Under the pieces are notes generated by a model. That model made no database searches. It saw nothing but the letters and a program-made list of their open reading frames with translations, and was not told the origin of the DNA. From Lunularia cruciata (taxonomy: Eukaryota > Streptophyta > Marchantiopsida > Lunulariales > Lunulariaceae), in contig OX419759.1 in assembly GCA_948567375.1 (NCBI GenBank), positions 57,885,493 through 57,949,492 of the forward strand: a DNA stretch of 64,000 nucleotides. Reading direction: 5' to 3'. This document shows, in pieces, positions 48,196-60,969 of the stretch (positions are counted from its first letter, which is position 1; each line of letters opens with the position of its first letter). The position numbers and the translations under genes are program-made.

Positions 48196-50941
48196 GTGTA
48201 CAAATGACTGTAAGTTGTTATAGAGGAGTTCTCTGTAAAAATGTAGGTGTAAATAGACCAGTTCAGGTGTTCAAATTATCAAATAACCTGAACGTAGGTG
48301 GAGTTTGGCCCAGTCAATTGTGATTCCAACACCCATGAATTTGGGATTTGGCGAGTGCCTTCTGTCCTTCACTCGCGTGCGTTGGGAAGTGAAGAAGAAG
48401 GTGGCACTCCACATTACCGACACAAATCGGGCTTCTGGCCAAAAATTACTCATCCAGAACTGTTATTCTTGTGCAAAATTAGTGTTGTACAATAGGGGAG
48501 GTTGAGTTTTAGAGTTGACTTCAACAAAGAACAGTGAAGGTGGGCTTGCTTGAGCTTTAATTTGACATTTATATTTCAAGGAAGACGAAGGGTATCGCAA
48601 GACGTCCCTTAACGCCTATTGGGTTGTAATAAAAGCCTGAGGTGTGCTGCAATGCACTTGGCTCGGTTCCACCTTGGGAAGCAACTGTAAATCTGTCTAT
48701 ATGGTTGTTGTAAAGAAATCTGGAAGGATATTCGCTATTTTTGCTTGTCTCTGAGTGTGCAGCAAGCGGATCTTGGGCTTGTTCGTTTGCTTGGAGAAGC
48801 AGATTGTAATTTCCTGTTCTTGGCTGGCTAGAATCCTTCATCTTTTTTAGTAAGTTCCCTCCTCCTTGACCTCCAAACTTTGTGATCGTGCTTACCTGAT
48901 CTTTGTTAGATACTCAGCTCTCAAACTGAAGTACGCGGCCACTACTGTACCTTTCGATTTATGAAACTATTAAGGCTAGTTGATGACGAATCCAAAGGCA
49001 ACAAGCCGCTAGGCGCCGAACTGGAGTTGTAGACTAGGAATGCGAACTTACAATGATAGAATAAGCAATGAAAATATCGGACTTCACCTGCTGTTTCTGC
49101 GTATTTCCAACCACCTTGGAAATTTTGAAGCTGGCAAAATAAGTTTGTCTGAAGCGTCAGCATCCAGGAAAGCACGATTTCCGCTTGAGCTGAAAGAAAT
49201 GTTAACTATCACTTCACCGGTAGATTCTACCAATTACCACGGAACTTATGGAGTCTAACGGAAAGTGAACCACTTCGCGCAGGAAGAGTATACATTACCC
49301 AGCATGTGCAACATCCTCAGAAGTTTCCCTTCAATCCACATAAGTGACTCGAAGCCTGATTCCACCAGACTCCGAGTTATGACCTTGGGAAGGAACGACT
49401 CTACCACACGACGATGCGAATTCACCAGAACATGCATAACTTACGGAAATATAATACAGTGAATAATCAGAAATCCCAAGTCCACACAAGGACATATAGA
49501 CATACACACTGGCCATGTCTCTCGACCAGGCCACAGTATGCACGTGTATGATAGACCGACCCACGCAACTAAGACTACTCAGAGAAGCATGATTCACAGG
49601 ACTGTCCTACACTCAATGGACGTGAATCCCAAGCCCACATTCACGGTAATCACTCACTCAACATGGCCACGAGATAAGGTAGACGCTACCGAGGAGGGGT
49701 AGGTGAAGCAACATGAAGTGCAGCCTGTTTTATCGACCCCAATCGACTTTTCTAATCATTGAAAACTTTGCGGGGTTAGACTCAAATCTCTTGTCTCCCT
49801 GGTAATTCCAGATCCTCTCACTTCCTGAGAGATTCTTATTTCCTAGTGCTGAAAGACCGAAGACGTGACCCCCGTCTAAAACCAATCAAATCACCTATAG
49901 TGCTCCATTTTGAACAGTTTGATTAATAGTTTCACTGGATCGAAATGAAATTATATTCTTATGTCATTGGAGATTCTCGCCTGAAGAATCACAGATGAAA
50001 TCTCTTGAACTTCAGGGAGAATTTCATCGTTGTTAAGAGAAGGGCAAGATATTTCATCGTTGCGATACTTGGCGCCATGGCTCAAAAAATTTCCTCGAGT
50101 TAGAGCGAAAACACCGACAAATTATAAATAACTCGCTAAGGGCATGACACTACTGTAGTAAGAGAGTGTCTTGTTGTTCTTGTACGAGGAGGTTTAAACC
50201 CACAGGGACACGAGAGGGAGTTATGCTCTGGGCATCTGATATGATTTCTGTCCGAGCTGTGAGTTTCACTGGTCCCTAAGTTCTTTGGTCACATCTCCAC
50301 CACTCTCAAGCCGCCACCTTTCCCTCGCTCAGATCCACCCTTTCCTCCGGGTCCTCTCTCCGCACTGTATCCCTGCTCCTGTTCCTGTATAGTGTTCAGA
50401 GGAACCCGGCGACTAGTATAACTCTTCCCGGCATAATCTACAATCACCTTCGCCTGGAAAGTTTGCCGTCGGGAATGAAACAGGTGAATCTCCCGATAGA
50501 TTCTTGAAAATAGAGAAAAGTTCCCGAAAATTCTCCTCAGGTCAAGTAGAAACCGGTGAGTTCCATATTTACCCGGGAATGTGACAGATTCTCACGGTGA
50601 GCTCACCGAGGTCTATTACTGTTTTGCAGTTTTTAAGAATCTTGAAAAAGCTCATCTCAGCTGCAGGAGGAGGGTGTATTACAGCATTATACGGTCGAGA
50701 GATTGGGCACCTTCACCAAATACAGTGCGTTATCTAAGTTCTTTAGAGAACAACAAAAGAATAAGAAGAAGGGCTCCGAATTTGGAACAGGAAGTGGTGG
50801 GTTGGGTTGTCTGTGAAATCCCATTTTCGAGTTCCTTTCGTTGTGAGTTGGTTTTTGGGTTGTAGTTGGTCCTGCTCTGCTCTCCTCTGCCCATCTCCAG
50901 TCTTATTCTATTTCCAGATTCTAGGCAGTTCAGCTGAAGTC
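48196..50941. other. Intergenic between PHAF1-like gene and CHLG
   Basis: The first few hundred bases should be the 3' UTR of the upstream gene, and the last few hundred the CHLG promoter and 5' leader. The CT-rich stretch at 50290-50400 could be a plant promoter Y-patch-like region. Nothing coding is supported. Confidence 0.4.
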
Positions 50942-53900
50942 ATGGCCGCCATGGCTGTTAGCGCCCTGGGATCTGTGTGCTCCATGAGCTCACTCAAGGT
51001 GGGTACTGCTGGTGCCTTGAAGGAGTACAGAGGGTTGAGCAATGTCTCAACTTTTTCTCTCAGTCGTCTACCATCCACCACTCGGTTCCTTCAGAATCGC
51101 AGAGTCTCGTCTCGGCCAGGTGAGGCCTAGAATTGGTGTCTTGTATTCATGATCTTGGAATCTTGAGCGTAGACCGAGCTGCTTTTCACAATGTTGGATT
51201 GTGCCGCTTGGTTCAATACGGGTATGGAATCAAGTGGCCGATCATTGTAGAAACGATCAACTGTTGATGAGAGTTTATATGGAGCAATGTCTGTCTGTCC
51301 TGGGATTTTAGTACGTAATGAATTTTAGCCTAAAGAATGCGCTACATTTTGCAATTTTGCTCGAAAAATGCTTGTTGTTGCCTATTGTGTGAAGAGTGAA
51401 GAGCGCAAACTATATCTGCATTTGTTTCCCAACCCACTTTGTCGCTGTTCTCAATCGTTTAGCTCCAACAGAACTTGAGTTTCCGTCCTACGGTGTCTAC
51501 GTGGACCAGTATTGATATCCTGACAATCAGGGCTGTCGATCAAGTAGGAACGAAATGATTAGAAGGGTCCTCAGGTTAAGACATCAGTCAGGCTGGAAAT
51601 GTCCAAAGTGTGTGAAGTCTCTGTTACTCTGAAATTGGAAAGAAGAAGTTTGGCCTCGAGTTGCATGTCACAAGTTTCGATCGAAGGGGAAAAAGCTGAG
51701 AGCGTCGAAGTTATCGAAGACTGACACTGCTTCCCGGACTGAAGATGGTTTGTCATGGTATGCTTTAGCTAATCTTGTCCTTCTGCTGACAGGAAATCTG
51801 AACATCAGAGCAGCTGACGCAGACTCAGGTATGGTTTTCCCAGATAGTTTGCGACTTTTTTCCGGGCTACGTAGACGAAAGCAATTTATTTTTTCTCTCG
51901 ACTAGTTTCGTGTGGCGTGTGCCTCTCTATTTGCAGCAATGCTGGGTATGTATCCATTTAATTCTCTGTAGTGTGAAACTCCGGCTTATGTTCAGAGGAA
52001 TTATGGACTAGAAAATCTGCCAAGATTGTGGCCCTGATACAAAAAGCTTCTTCTGCCAGGAAAGACCACTGAGGCCACTGACGCCACTGAGGCCGCCAAG
52101 AGGTCTGCAGTTAACCAGCTCCTTGGTATCAAGGGAGCATCCGCTGAGACGGTAATTCGGCAATCGATGAATTTTTTGAGACTTGAAGTTTATTGCTGTA
52201 CGCTGCAAATGTGTTCTATCTTATGGGTTGCCTGCATTTTGTTCCTCTTCTACCATGGTTTTAATGCGAATACATGATGAGCATAAAATTTAGCTTTTCA
52301 TAAGATTATCCTGCTACTCACTGAAGGAATTGACTGATCCCAGAACAAGTGGAAGATCCGCCTTCAACTGACGAAACCTGTAACGTGGGCTCCACTCATT
52401 TGGGGTGTTCTCTGTGGAGCAGCTGCCTCAGGTAGGTTGATGCACTCATCGTAGACTCCTTATTTCCGTTTCGAATTTTAAGGAAGAGATTCCAGGCATT
52501 TGATTCTGCAGCACCTGTAATTTTAGCTTGGACGAATTTCGATTCAGTGACTTGCTTTTGTATGTGCCACATGTCAATCCATTCAGGAAACTTCGAGTGG
52601 AATGTAGAAGATGTCGCGAAGTCAGCTTTGTGCATGTTCATGTCAGGGCCTCTGCTTACGGGATATACACAGGTTCTACTCTCCGTTACATTTGGGAATT
52701 TGACCAGTTTTGGAACCCTGTGTGTCTTCAGCACAAATTTGCAGTCTTCTTAAAAGCTAGCTCTTCCTCCTCACTAAAATAGTGGACTCATGTTACAGAC
52801 TATCAATGATTGGTATGACCGTGAAATCGATGCCATCAATGAACCTTATCGACCTATTCCTTCCGGGGCCATATCAGAAACTGAAGTAAGTTCCACTGCG
52901 CCAATCACACAATCGACAAGCCACACAGTTTTATACAAGTAGCACTTTGATGCCATTAGTGATAACCTCTTAAATGTCTTCCTCCACTAAGTGGAAGATA
53001 TTACTATTACGTGTTATCCCTCCTACGTAAGTACTGTTTGAGATGTTGCAAGATAGTCTATCCTGACGACAGTGTCTTGCTCTACTTCTGCTGATGCATT
53101 GTTTATTGACTGAATTATTGTCTATCTGCAGGTTATTGCTCAAATTTGGATTCTGCTTCTTGGTGGAATTGGAGTCGCATACGGGCTCGACGTGTGGGTA
53201 AGTTCCTCTTCATGCGTTTGTGATGGTATTCTTAAATCTCCTTCAAGTTGACCTAAGCAGTTTATTCCCTCAAGTGGTATGCTTACAAATACTTCCAACA
53301 GGCTGGACACGATTTCCCAGTCATCTTCAGTCTTGCAGTTGGAGGATCATTCTTATCCTACATCTACTCAGCTCCACCACTGAAGGTACTTGTCCTCTTC
53401 TCTGAATTCCATTTCAACTCTAGAATTACTCGAACTGCTCAATAGCTTGTTGTTTCATCCTCTGCTGTTGTATTTGACAGCTGAAGCAAAGTGGATGGAT
53501 TGGCAACTATGCTCTGGGCTCAAGCTACATTTCTCTTCCATGGTGAGTGTCACGTATTAGAAGTCAGAGCGAACACAGGTTTGTGGCATTTTCTAAATGC
53601 CGGGAAGGTTATTCTTATGATGGAAGGAGCACTGTCCTTTTGTCTGAGCTTCTTCATAGATTTGACTATAATAGCCAGGTCAGAGGACCTTTTCCTTATG
53701 TACTCTTGTCCTGCTTTAGAGCTATGTATCCGTCTCACGCTACGCCAGGGGCTTATACATGCTATGGTATTACTGACGTGTTGCGCCTTGAGAAATAGCC
53801 AGTCTTACTTCGTGTTTCGTCACAAGGTTGCATATGTCTTAAGGTCAGGATCCAAGTTTAGGTTTGGCTACTGCCACAAATCTTCGTTTGTCTTGCTTAC

Positions 53901-55198
53901 AACTTACTAGACAATGTTTGATCGAGCAAGCAAATTATTCGTTACTGCAGGTGGTCAGGGCAAGCACTGTTTGGAACTCTTACTCCTGACGTAATTGTGT
54001 TAACTCTCCTGTACAGCACCGCTGGGGTACGTTGGACTTTGCGGACCCCTTTCAATTCATATTTAGTCACTCGCGCTACTTCAGAATGCTGACTTGGGAT
54101 TCAACAAAGCATTTGTAGTCTTGAAAGACTCCGAGTTCCTAGTTCTCAAATCACGTGTATGTCCCTGTAGCTCGGATAAGTGATTGAACATCAAAGCTGT
54201 TCCTTGATGTCGCTTCCAGCTAGGAATTGCTATTATCAACGACTTCAAGAGCATCGAAGGAGACAGAGAGATGGGATTACAGGTAAGCCCCTTACTACAA
54301 CATTTCCCCGTGTTGAATAAACTCTTACGATTCTCCTTCGTCGTTCGATAGCCAGGCAGTATGTGACTGCGTGCTCTTATAAGCTGGGGATTGTCCGTAG
54401 TCTTTGCCAGTGGCATTCGGAGTTGACACTGCGAAGTGGATCTGCGCCGGGACCATCGATATCACACAGCTCGGTGTTGCCGGTATGTTTTATCCTTTCT
54501 ATGGACAATATAGCCACTTATCTTTCCCTTTACTGGTCCATTTTTCGGTATCAAGATTCTTCGAGGCTCAAGTTCATCAACATCTGTACATCAGAAACAA
54601 CTTCTTTACCAAATTGTCCAGCACTCCTTTTGACTCCTGGTCTCGTAAAATGTAGCATATTTACTCTCACAAGGCAAAACCATATATGGGCTGATTCTGC
54701 TTGCGCTTATCGCTCCTCAAATCCTTTTCCAGGTAAGATTTTCAACTTGTATGTATTGCCTGCTTATCAGAGTTGATTGTAGGTGTACTTCATTAAAGCA
54801 GAAAACCAAGGGTTCCAGTAAGTTCAAAATGACTCTGTATAGCAGACTAATGGGTGACCCTGTTGATACTGCAGTTTCAATATTTCCTCGACGATCCTAT
54901 CAAGAATGATGTAAAATATCAGGTTTGTCCATCTTATACCATTAATTTGGGTATCTCCGCCTTCTATCTTCAGTGTCAAATGAGTATCATTTGACGTAGT
55001 TTCTGTGATCGGAGTTCAGGCGAAGTTTGAAATAATTAGTTAGTAATCAGGTGTTGTGTCTATTCGGATCCCAGGTGGAAGAAGCATAATGTGTTTCAAA
55101 TGACTAACTGGATGTTAACGTCTCATCTATCGCAGGCCAGTGCACAACCATTCTTTGTGTTTGGACTTCTGTGCACAGCATTGGCAGTCAGCCACTAA
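50942..55198 (+). CDS. CHLG: Chlorophyll synthase, chloroplastic
   Basis: Fifteen exons: 50942-51119, 51793-51828, 52060-52151, 52344-52431, 52587-52672, 52799-52885, 53132-53197, 53302-53385, 53481-53542, 53951-54026, 54220-54282, 54401-54482, 54674-54732, 54875-54922 and 55136-55198, giving 389 residues. The enzyme attaches the geranylgeranyl or phytyl tail to chlorophyllide, the last step of chlorophyll synthesis, in plastid membranes. It is a UbiA-type prenyltransferase: motif NDWYDREIDAINEPYRPI at about 163-180 and IINDFKSIEGDREMG at 290-304 hold the two aspartate clusters that bind Mg2+ and the diphosphate. Several hydrophobic segments match the multi-helix fold. The first 60 or so residues are Ser/Arg/Leu-rich without acids, as in a chloroplast transit peptide. 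The C-terminus KYQASAQPFFVFG...ALAVSH is typical. Exon lengths sum to a multiple of three. Confidence 0.95.
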
Positions 55199-57066
55199 TC
55201 AGGCTCGCTAGGGTGAGTCATATCTGCCCTAATCATTATTCAACTTAAATTATCTTGATGGAATACTGGATTTGTCTTGTTCATTATATCTTCATATTTG
55301 GCATATTTTGTATAATAGCTCACGATCGGGCTTTCATGTTTCGCAGGGAGAATGATAAGGGTGGCACTTTGTTTCTCCAACGTAGGGTTAATCTCACGGT
55401 CTTCTCGAGAGCTATTGCTGCTTGAAGAAATTTTGACCTTCCTATCTGGCAAGAGGTGCCTTGGCCAGATGCACGATGTTATATCACTCTAGTTGTATAC
55501 TTCTATAAGAATTTCCGGGAATTGGTAGAGTTCATAAACATCCAATCTTTGACAGAGTAGAAAGAGAAGAATGTGGCATTAGTTATGGGAGAAGCTAGTG
55601 CTACATGTAATCTGATCCAAGAAGGCAAGAAGGCTCTCACTGTATCTGGAGAAGAAAGTATCTGATGATGGTGACCAACTGTAGCAAATATAAGGCTCTG
55701 AAAATTTGTCGCGGGATCTGAGGGAGAACAATCCTTTTTAGTTATAGGGAATAGCATCCCCAGGCAGAGAGCTGCTGACAGTAAAATGGGCTATTACGTC
55801 ATAAGATTCAAAGTATCGATTCTTTTGATGACATGCCAAGCTCGGACTTGTGAATACCCGAATTAGTATCATCGCGCCATACGAGGAGCTCTAAAAGGTT
55901 TGGGCCCATGGGGATAAAAGTCCAAGGAATACGCCCGAGCTTAAAATGAGAGAGTACTTGGCCAAGGAGATTCCCGTGCATGGGCACCACGTAGGATCTC
56001 ACTTTGGGTGCTCCTTCGCACCGTCGCACGTCGCACCTCGCTTGATCAGAGTATGAGGCAACTTCTGTCGTTATCTCCAGTGCCTACCCAGGTCGTGACT
56101 GACTTGCAGTTTTCAAGCGCTGAGAAACCCATATGTGCGTCTAAATTTTCACGAGCTGTTCATCAGCTAAAAGCTGTTGTGAAGATACCGAACCATATTT
56201 CCTTCTTTTTCTGCTTGATTTTTTAAACATTCTGCTTTTCCCGATTAAGCAGAAGGCATTAGCCACCTAAAAGTGGATCATACACTACATAAAAGTCGAG
56301 GAGAGGAAACTTTGGCAGTGTCTGATTTGACACACATGCAGTAAGTATCTTGTCAAGATCTTTGGAAGGGGGAGCTGGGTTAACGGAACCTTAGATGATT
56401 TGCTCTGGAGCTTCCAGTCTCATTTATCAATCCTTTACAGTAACAACCGACATGCCATGCAAGTTAGGTATCGCTCATCGTACGTTCCAGATGCAGCACA
56501 TGTATTTGGCAGCTGGCTGCGGACCTGAATGTCCGATGAGCGGGTACCTGTCAACAATTCGTCCATAATCATCACGCCTGCTGAGATGCGAACTTTTCCT
56601 CATTGTAGAAGTATTGCAACCGATAAACAAAATCGAATGTCAAATGCGTCATTCACAATTATAGATATTACAAGTACACAATAGTTCTGAAGGTCGATGG
56701 AGAAAAAATTGGCACACGATAATATGCCCAGGCAATCCTCATAAACTTTACGCCTATCTAATCTTCCCTGTCTGGATGTAAGCGGAGGTAAAAATTCCTC
56801 GTCTACCATGGAACAGCCACTGGCCCAGCTGTAGTGTACCTCTTTTCTTCCATTTGTCGATTCAAACGAAAAATTGAAGGGAACTAAATAAAGGAAAGGA
56901 GGCACACTCTTCTCCTCTGAGTTGTTGCTTATGCGTTTGCAGTCTCTTCCTTGGGGCTCTGCACTCTAGCACTCCCTAATCTGTATGCTCACAAATGCAA
57001 CGACTTTGCAGTAACTTGATCTGATCCTGGTTAGCAGCAAATTCTCCCTATTACAACTGCTGCTGT
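55199..57066. other. Intergenic between convergent CHLG and ASS genes
   Basis: 3' flanks of both genes. No open frame here has recognisable motifs. Confidence 0.45.
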
Positions 57067-59957
57067 CTATCGTCCCTTCTTCTGCTTCTGTAGAGCCCTC
57101 ACTCTGATTGGCAGCCCGTAGAGTCGGATAAAGCCAGCGGCGTCGGCCTGATTATAGATCTTACTTCCTTCCTCAAAGGATGAGATATCTTGTCGGTAAA
57201 GACTGTGAGGGCTGACCCTGCTCGCAACAGTCACTGAGCCCTTGAACAGCTTCAAAGTCACGGTCCCGGTGGTGGTTTCAGATACCTTCTCCATAAAAGC
57301 GTCCATCGACTCCCGTAATGGGTCAAACCATCTCCCGGCATAGACCAACTCTGCGTACTTCAATGCTAGGGCATCCTTCACCTGCATCGTCTCCCGATCG
57401 AGAGTGAGAGACTCTAGTTCTCGGCATGCAAGAGTGAGGATAGTGCCCCCGGGTGTTTCGTAAACACCACGGCTCTTCATGCCTACCAGTCGGTTTTCAA
57501 CCATGTCTACTCTCCCGACGCCGTGAGCACCTCCAATGTCGTTAAGGACTGTTAACAGAGAAGCAGGTGACAACGGATTGCCGTTAAGAGAGACTGGGAA
57601 TCCCTTCTCAATTCCAATTTGAACGTACCTGCAAACGACATGCTCTCAAGTGAACAAAAGAGAGACAGATATCTCCGTACATGACGAATAACCCTTTCTA
57701 GTTTCTGATGGAATCCGAGCACGCGTTCATGCCTCTGGTTTCAGCAGAAATGTTAAGCCAAACGGGAAACTAATCAAATCAAATTGCAAAGATACTCCTG
57801 GCAAGCATCACTCAGCACAATTGGGAAGAAATCTGTGCTGAGAGCAAGAAAGTCCAGGATGCAGGTACAGGGCAATAAAATTCAGAGTCTCACTCTGGTG
57901 TGTCGGGAGCGTCCTTAGGATCTACGGTCATCATAAACATGTCACTCCTTGGCTCGTTGGCAGGGTCCTCCAAGATATCACCCTGGGATATATGGAGAGA
58001 ATCATATTAACCACGGTCTCCACTTGTGGAATATTTCTCTCAGGACCTCGAGAAAAGCAACAATCCAAAAGTCTAAGAAGCAACACGACAACAACTGAGC
58101 TCCTGTAAAAATTGAAAAATTACCTCATGGCTGATGTGCCACAGGTTACGATCTCGGCTGTAAATAGATTTCTTGGTAACAGGAACAGGGACGTTGTGCT
58201 TCTTCGCATAGTCAATTGCATCCTCGCGACCCTTGATGTCCCACTCTCGCCATGGGGCAACAATGTTCAGAGTCGGGTCCAATGCGAAGAACGTCAACTC
58301 GAACCTGACCTGCACGCAAGACTTGGAATAAAAGACTCTCCCTGACACAAATAGCAGAGTAAAACTGCGCCAACCAGGAGTAGAGTCTGGGTACTCTAGA
58401 CTAGGCAAAACTTCGTGATGATTTATAAAATTGAAGCAATTCTCAGAAGCAACACGTGGTGTTATACAGGACATTTCAGTCGTCATGTTCACAGGCTACA
58501 CAAAACTCTGGTAGAAACTTCTCCACAGATGCGGGTAAAAGGAGAATTACCTGGTCGTTACCCTTGCCGGTACAACCGTGAGAAACAGCATCGGCACCAA
58601 ACTCGTTGGCCACATCAACCATGGCCTGAGAATCCATATGAATTGCGGTTATTGAACAGCAGACGACAACAATCGTTCATCGGTAACTGGAGGAAATTCA
58701 AGACTTTCCTACAAAGCCAGAGAAACATCCAGTCCGGGGATGCTACTTCCACCAGCTACTAAAGTGAAAAGGTAATAGGGTCTCAAACTGTTTAAATTAT
58801 TCACCTTGGCAATGATAGGTCGGGCCATCGAGGTACCCAACAAGTACTTCCTCTCGTACACTGCTCCGGCTCGCAGGCATGGGAAAATATAATCCTTGAC
58901 AAACTCCTCTTTCAGGTCTTTGATAACCAGGTGACTGGCGCCACTTGCTTTGGCCTTTGCTTCCAAGCCAGCAGTTTCTCCGACGCCCTGCAATTCGAAT
59001 TGCTGTCCAGTCAATCTCGGTAGGCCTATCACAATAGTTACCTCTTTCATACAGCTGCACTTGGGCCGCGTATCGACTATGAACCCCATGCACAGTATGA
59101 ACATATGTCCAACAGGAAGAAATTGACATAATCTGAGAAAGAGACATTTCGTAAGCCACGTCGAAAACAGGTAAAGCACAACTAAAGTCCCTCACCTGGC
59201 CAACGTCTGCGGTGAAGCACACAACTTCGCAGCCATAGTTCTCCCTACAGAATCGAACAGATGTCATCAGCAACGGCACCTGAAATTGGGCAATTCCACA
59301 ATCGAACAGCGAACATGATACAACTATGACACCGGTCTTTCTCTTGCAATACATTTCTAGCGGGTCACAAGCTACCTGCTCCACAACAAGATTCACATCT
59401 AGGTAGTCAACAACATACTACTCACCTCAACCACGGGACAATAACAGAGGTGTCCAATCCACCACTGTAGGCCAACACCACTCTGTTCAATTTTCCACGA
59501 ACTCCGGCTTCCATTCCCCCGTCCACTTTCACCAGAGGACTCGCTTTCACCTCCTTGTCCGCAAGAATGGCCCTTGCACCTGCGCGCTAACCAGTGGACT
59601 CAACCTTCAGGACCCAAAACACAAACTCCAGAGAGATTCCACGAGCCATCACCACAAAACCAGCACGAAGCCACTTCGAGCAGTCTACAAATGCCAGTAC
59701 ATCTTCTCATCTCAGGCCAACATCAAAGCCCTACAACACGAACAAAGACCAAAACGGCACGCGAAATCTGATGAATGATTACCTGGTCGAACTGACGGCT
59801 GCTTGCCCTGCCGGCGCAAGTGGAGTGAAGGGAACCCCGTCATAGGAGCGATAGCGGCGGCTCCTGTTCTCCTCAATCCTTCGTAGTCTGCTGATACGGG
59901 AGACGCCGAAACGAAGCACACTGGCCCGGCCACAGAGCTTGCCGCCATCGCAGTCAT
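57067..59957 (-). CDS. ASS: Argininosuccinate synthase, chloroplastic
   Basis: Eight exons on the minus strand: 59957-59783, 59579-59426, 59244-59196, 58987-58805, 58625-58551, 58309-58124, 57982-57894 and 57628-57067, giving 490 residues. The enzyme joins citrulline and aspartate using ATP to make argininosuccinate, the penultimate step of arginine synthesis. Seen: the PP-loop [10 protein letters not shown] (95-104) that binds [20 protein letters not shown] (202-211) contacting citrulline/aspartate, [19 protein letters not shown] (across an exon junction), [20 protein letters not shown], and [10 protein letters not shown]. The body length (about 400) matches bacterial ArgG. The extra N-terminal 80 or so residues are Ala/Ser/Arg-rich and fit a plastid transit peptide. 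All junctions are GT-AG and in phase. The promoter would lie just above 59957. Confidence 0.95.
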
Positions 59958-59959
59958 GT

Positions 59960-60475
59960 TGAGCTTCCTCTCTCAAGCTCCCTCCCTTTTCCTCCTCTGG
60001 ATGTGGAACCCTGTCGACTTCCACACGACGAAATGCTTACCCAAAATCTTCAACACTTCAAGATCTGCTTCCCGTTCCTCCTTCTTCTTCTTTTTTTCCA
60101 CCGTCTGCAGGAAACCTGCGCCGTCGGGGGCGCTAGGCGCAGTCGAAGGTGATGGTGGGGTTTCACTCGTTCTTCCCTGGGGCGGGAAGGCCTGTGGGTC
60201 CCCTACCTGGCGGTATCTTTCGCAGGGCTAAGTTTAGTGGGGCCCCAGTATCAGAAAGGGCCTTTCCGTTCCTAGCAGATCTTTTGACGGTCTAGTTTGG
60301 TCTCCATTCCCAACCAACCAGAACCAGTCCAACTCCTGCCTTGGCTTGTTGCCAACCTAGATACGGCATTTCCCGAACCGTGCATCCCTAGCATCCATGT
60401 CAGAAGCCCTCCCACCGTTTACCATACCGATTTTTCTGACTTGGCGGTTTGTAAAAGGAAATGTTAAGCAATGTC
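59960..60475. other. Upstream region of ASS gene
   Basis: Contains a CTTC/TTTTTCC-rich stretch around 60075-60100 that could be 5' leader sequence on the minus strand. No gene is supported on either strand. Confidence 0.35.
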
Positions 60476-60479
60476 AGAA

Positions 60480-60965
60480 ACCGGGGGAAAGGGTGACCGT
60501 GTAGAAAACACGAAGGATGGGAAGAGTCAGAAACCTGTACAGGTATTACAGAAACGGCTGACGTAATTACCAAACTGCTGATGTGGTACCTACAAGATAG
60601 CGTGACATAGGCATGATCTTAACCGGTACTGCTCAATCAAGCAAAAAACCTACGATACCACTGGGATATAGAGGTGACGTGGATACTTGTCTTGCTGACG
60701 TGGGTAAGTTTCAGTAAACTGACATCTTTTGGTTGCCCGCGTGGCTGGACAGGTGTCGCAGACATCGTTTGCGACCATCCAGGAAGTTAAATCTCAAGCC
60801 GCGGATTGCTGTAGGGTTTATCTTAGGCGCTGTAGGGCAGATTCATTCTTACCGATACTATTAGGGCTTAGCGCTATTTTACCCCTACGTCTTTTCCTTG
60901 ATGTGGGTCTTCCCGTCCTCCTTGTTATCACACGTGGTCGCCTTCGTCCAGCGGGCGGAGGAGAG
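60480..60965. mobile_element. Two LINE 3' tail fragments in opposite orientations
   Basis: At 60484-60540 a minus-oriented fragment has GTGACCGTGTAGAAAACACG and GAAGGATGGGAAGA. At 60810-60955 a plus-oriented fragment has GGCGCTGTAGGGCAGATTC, TTAGGGCTTAGCGC, and CTTCCCGTCC...GGTCGCC. They face apart, separated by about 270 bases. Confidence 0.55.
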
Positions 60966-60969
60966 AGTT

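Noticed and set aside
53491-53910. 139-codon open frame
   Set aside because: It begins inside CHLG exon 9 out of frame and runs into the following intron; the last coding motif is in the other frame.
54782-54818. Extra exon in the last part of CHLG (frame after ATTGTAG at 54780)
   Set aside because: It breaks the conserved join between the ILFQ and FQYFLDDP segments and has no in-phase donor. A single intron 54733-54874 fits better.
58797-59396. Long minus-strand open frame of 199 codons
   Set aside because: It reads through ASS exons 3 and 4 and the introns between, partly out of frame. The conserved motifs are recovered only by splicing.
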